64,000 nucleotides of DNA from Intrasporangiaceae bacterium URHB0013. Its GTDB lineage: Bacteria; Actinomycetota; Actinomycetes; Actinomycetales; Dermatophilaceae. The notes below the pieces were generated by a model, which did not search any database, was not told the DNA's origin, and was given only the letters and a program-made list of their open reading frames with translations. Below are positions 62,562-64,000 of the stretch, piece by piece (the stretch's first letter is position 1; each line of letters starts with the position of its first letter). Location: contig JIBA01000016.1 in NCBI GenBank assembly GCA_000620545.1, positions 248,001-312,000 on the forward strand, written 5' to 3'. Both the position numbers and the translations under genes were made by a program.

Positions 62562-64000
62562 TCAGGGCGAGATGGGTGCCGCCAGGGCCGGCGGGTCGGA
62601 GGTGCCGGCAGGTGCACCATCGACGGCAGGGGCGGGGTCCGATGCTGCCGCCGGGTCCTCCGGAGCGGGCGTCGGGTCGGACGGAACGGCAGGCGCCGCT
62701 GGAGCATCAGGCGCGGGGCCGACCGCGAGAACGGAGGGCGGGTCGTCGGGGGCCGAGTCGGCCCGAGCCGACGCGGCGGGATCGGCCAGTGCAGGGTCGG
62801 CCGGGGCAGGGTCGGCCGGGGCGGTGTCGGCCGGGGGGTCGGCCGGGGCGGGGTCGGCCGGGGCGGGGTCGGCCGGGGTCGCGTCGGCCGGAACCGAGTC
62901 AGCGGGGCCGGGGTCAGCGCTGGCGGGGTCGGCCGGGGCGGGGTCGACAGGACCTGGGTCGGCCGGTGCCGGGACGCTCGGGCTCGCCGGCGCAGGGTCC
63001 GAGGACGAGTCGGCCGACGGCCCCGGGTCTGCCGGTGCAGCAACCGGCGGAGGTGCCAGCGAACCCAAGTTCTCTGCGGCCGGCGACGACCCGGCCGCGG
63101 ACCCCGTCGTGTCCACCGCCGGCGATGCCTCCGCCGGTGCGGCCGGTACGGGCGCCGGCACCGTGGCGTCCACCGCGATGGCTGTCGGCTCCGTCTGCGC
63201 CGGCGGGACGTCCGACGCCGTGGCAGCCGTGCCGCTGCCCGAGATCGCCGGCTGAAGGTCGACGAGCTGGAGGAGGTCTGTCGGCGCTGAGCCGGCTGCG
63301 GTGCTGCTTCCCACGCCGGCCACGACGGCAGAGCCGGTGTCCGCCAGCACGGCAACCGGGGGCGGTGCGAGTGGCTCCTGCGCAGCCGCGGGCACGGCGA
63401 CGCCCAGCCCGACGACCAGCCCGGCGAAGGCAGTGGCCAGGGTTGGCATGAGGGCCGAGCCGGCAACGACGGAACCGCCGGCCACAGCGCCGGAGACGAG
63501 GGCCGCGGAGCCCGCGATGCCCGCCGCGGCAATGGGCAGGCTGGCTGCCGCCGTGCCGCCTGCGGCCGCCGCTGCGGTGGCCGCCACCGACGTCGTGGCA
63601 GTGCCAGCGGCAGTTGCGGTGCCAGCGGCAGTTGCGGTGCCAGCCGCCGCGGCGGTGGCAGTGGCGGACGATGCTGCGCCCGTGGTGACGGCCCCGACTC
63701 CAGTGACGCCGGCGGCACTCGTCGCGGACGCCGTCACACCTGCCGTCGCCCCGGTCGCGCCGACGGTGGCGGCAGAGGTCGTCGCCGTCCCTCCGGCAGC
63801 GGTTGCGCCCGTGGCGGTGGCCGTAGCCGTAGCTCCGACGGTGGACGTGCCGGCCGCGCTCGCGCCTGCTGCCGTGCCGCCGACGAGCCCGGCCATGGTG
63901 CCGTGCCCGAGCTGGCCGGCCATCGAGGCACCCGCAATGAGGACGAGCGGACCGGTCATCGCCCCGAAGCGGTCATGGACGTGTTTCAGCTCAGCCGCGA
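62562..64000 (-). CDS. Long Ala/Pro/Thr-rich protein, N-terminus beyond the right edge
   Basis: The frame is open from 62562 to the right edge; an internal ATG lies at 63959 but upstream codons (AELKHVHDRFGAM) remain open, so the start is probably outside. Residues after that are an extraordinary Ala/Thr/Gly stretch (about 160), then a hydrophobic segment near ATAFAGLVVGLGVAV, and a C-terminal half built on repeated P-A-D-P units. The final third is acidic and disordered. No enzymatic domain is visible. It could be a membrane-anchored protein with an extended tail. Confidence 0.75.
   Translation of the reverse strand, partial: AAELKHVHDRFGAMTGPLVLIAGASMAGQLGHGTMAGLVGGTAAGASAAGTSTVGATATATATGATAAGGTATTSAATVGATGATAGVTASATSAAGVTGVGAVTTGAASSATATAAAAGTATAAGTATAAGTATTSVAATAAAAAGGTAAASLPIAAAGIAGSAALVSGAVAGGSVVAGSALMPTLATAFAGLVVGLGVAVPAAAQEPLAPPPVAVLADTGSAVVAGVGSSTAAGSAPTDLLQLVDLQPAISGSGTAATASDVPPAQTEPTAIAVDATVPAPVPAAPAEASPAVDTTGSAAGSSPAAENLGSLAPPPVAAPADPGPSADSSSDPAPASPSVPAPADPGPVDPAPADPASADPGPADSVPADATPADPAPADPAPADPPADTAPADPAPADPALADPAASARADSAPDDPPSVLAVGPAPDAPAAPAVPSDPTPAPEDPAAASDPAPAVDGAPAGTSDPPALAAPISP
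62784..62960 (-). repeat. 15-18-bp tandem repeat encoding Pro-Ala-Asp-Pro
   Basis: GGTCGGCCGGGGCGG-type units repeat about ten times in imperfect form and encode the PAPADP tail of the edge protein. A shorter 18-bp repeat, GTGCCAGCGGCAGTTGCG, is at 63601 and 63619. Confidence 0.85.

Overview
The window is chromosomal DNA of a very GC-rich actinobacterium. The gene set and order (mfd, mazG, SurA-type lipoprotein, eno-ftsB-DUF501-ppx, glmU-prs, rplY-pth, MptB-like mannosyltransferase) point to the Micrococcales, most probably an Intrasporangiaceae-type organism; the genus is inferred from memory of such gene orders, not from a search.

Layout. 1-3.0 kb: a large secreted protein running off the left edge. 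3.2-6.1 kb: SRPBCC and GNAT proteins and an M13 zinc peptidase. 6.4-10.7 kb: a PspC/Lia-type envelope-stress module (two membrane proteins, a PspC-containing histidine kinase, a LuxR-type response regulator). 10.8-11.7 kb: an alpha/beta hydrolase. 11.7-23.7 kb: a nitrate/nitrite assimilation and siroheme locus (nitrate MFS transporter, molybdopterin nitrate reductase, FAD/BFD electron-transfer protein, NirB, NirD, then a HemD-winged-helix fusion, SUMT and a CbiX-type chelatase), with an inverted 32-bp minisatellite between nirD and hemD. 23.7-31.4 kb: paired fluoride channels, YigZ, an HhH-GPD protein, cystathionine beta-synthase, an SGNH hydrolase, an LppX-type lipoprotein, a thiolase and a small unknown. 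31.4-34.4 kb: BI-1 protein, a leucine-type tRNA with anticodon UAA and a short variable region, an MptB-like mannosyltransferase. 34.4-38.2 kb: ppx, DUF501, ftsB/divIC, eno. 38.5-47.0 kb: polyprenyl glycosylphosphotransferase, mazG, SurA-like lipoprotein, mfd, pth, rplY. 47.3-53.4 kb: metallophosphatase, EamA exporter, CGNR regulator, prs, glmU, a RidA-family protein. 53.5-62.5 kb looks accessory: PAS-ANTAR regulator, unknown protein, a hydrolase-like lipoprotein lacking its nucleophile, a three-gene metabolic operon, methyltransferase, vWA protein, VOC protein and a divergent Gln(UUG)-type tRNA. The right edge holds a very long Ala/Pro-rich protein.

Most notable is a dispersed heptamer, GTATGCC/GGCATAC. 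I count 38 copies between 224 and 53,097 (19 in each orientation, against about 6 expected from base composition) and none in the last 10.9 kb. It appears in several reading frames, twice forces the rare ATA codon, and forms the outer stems of two terminators at convergent gene ends, which recalls DNA-uptake sequences. Other unusual items are the inverted minisatellite after nirD and the two non-canonical tRNAs.
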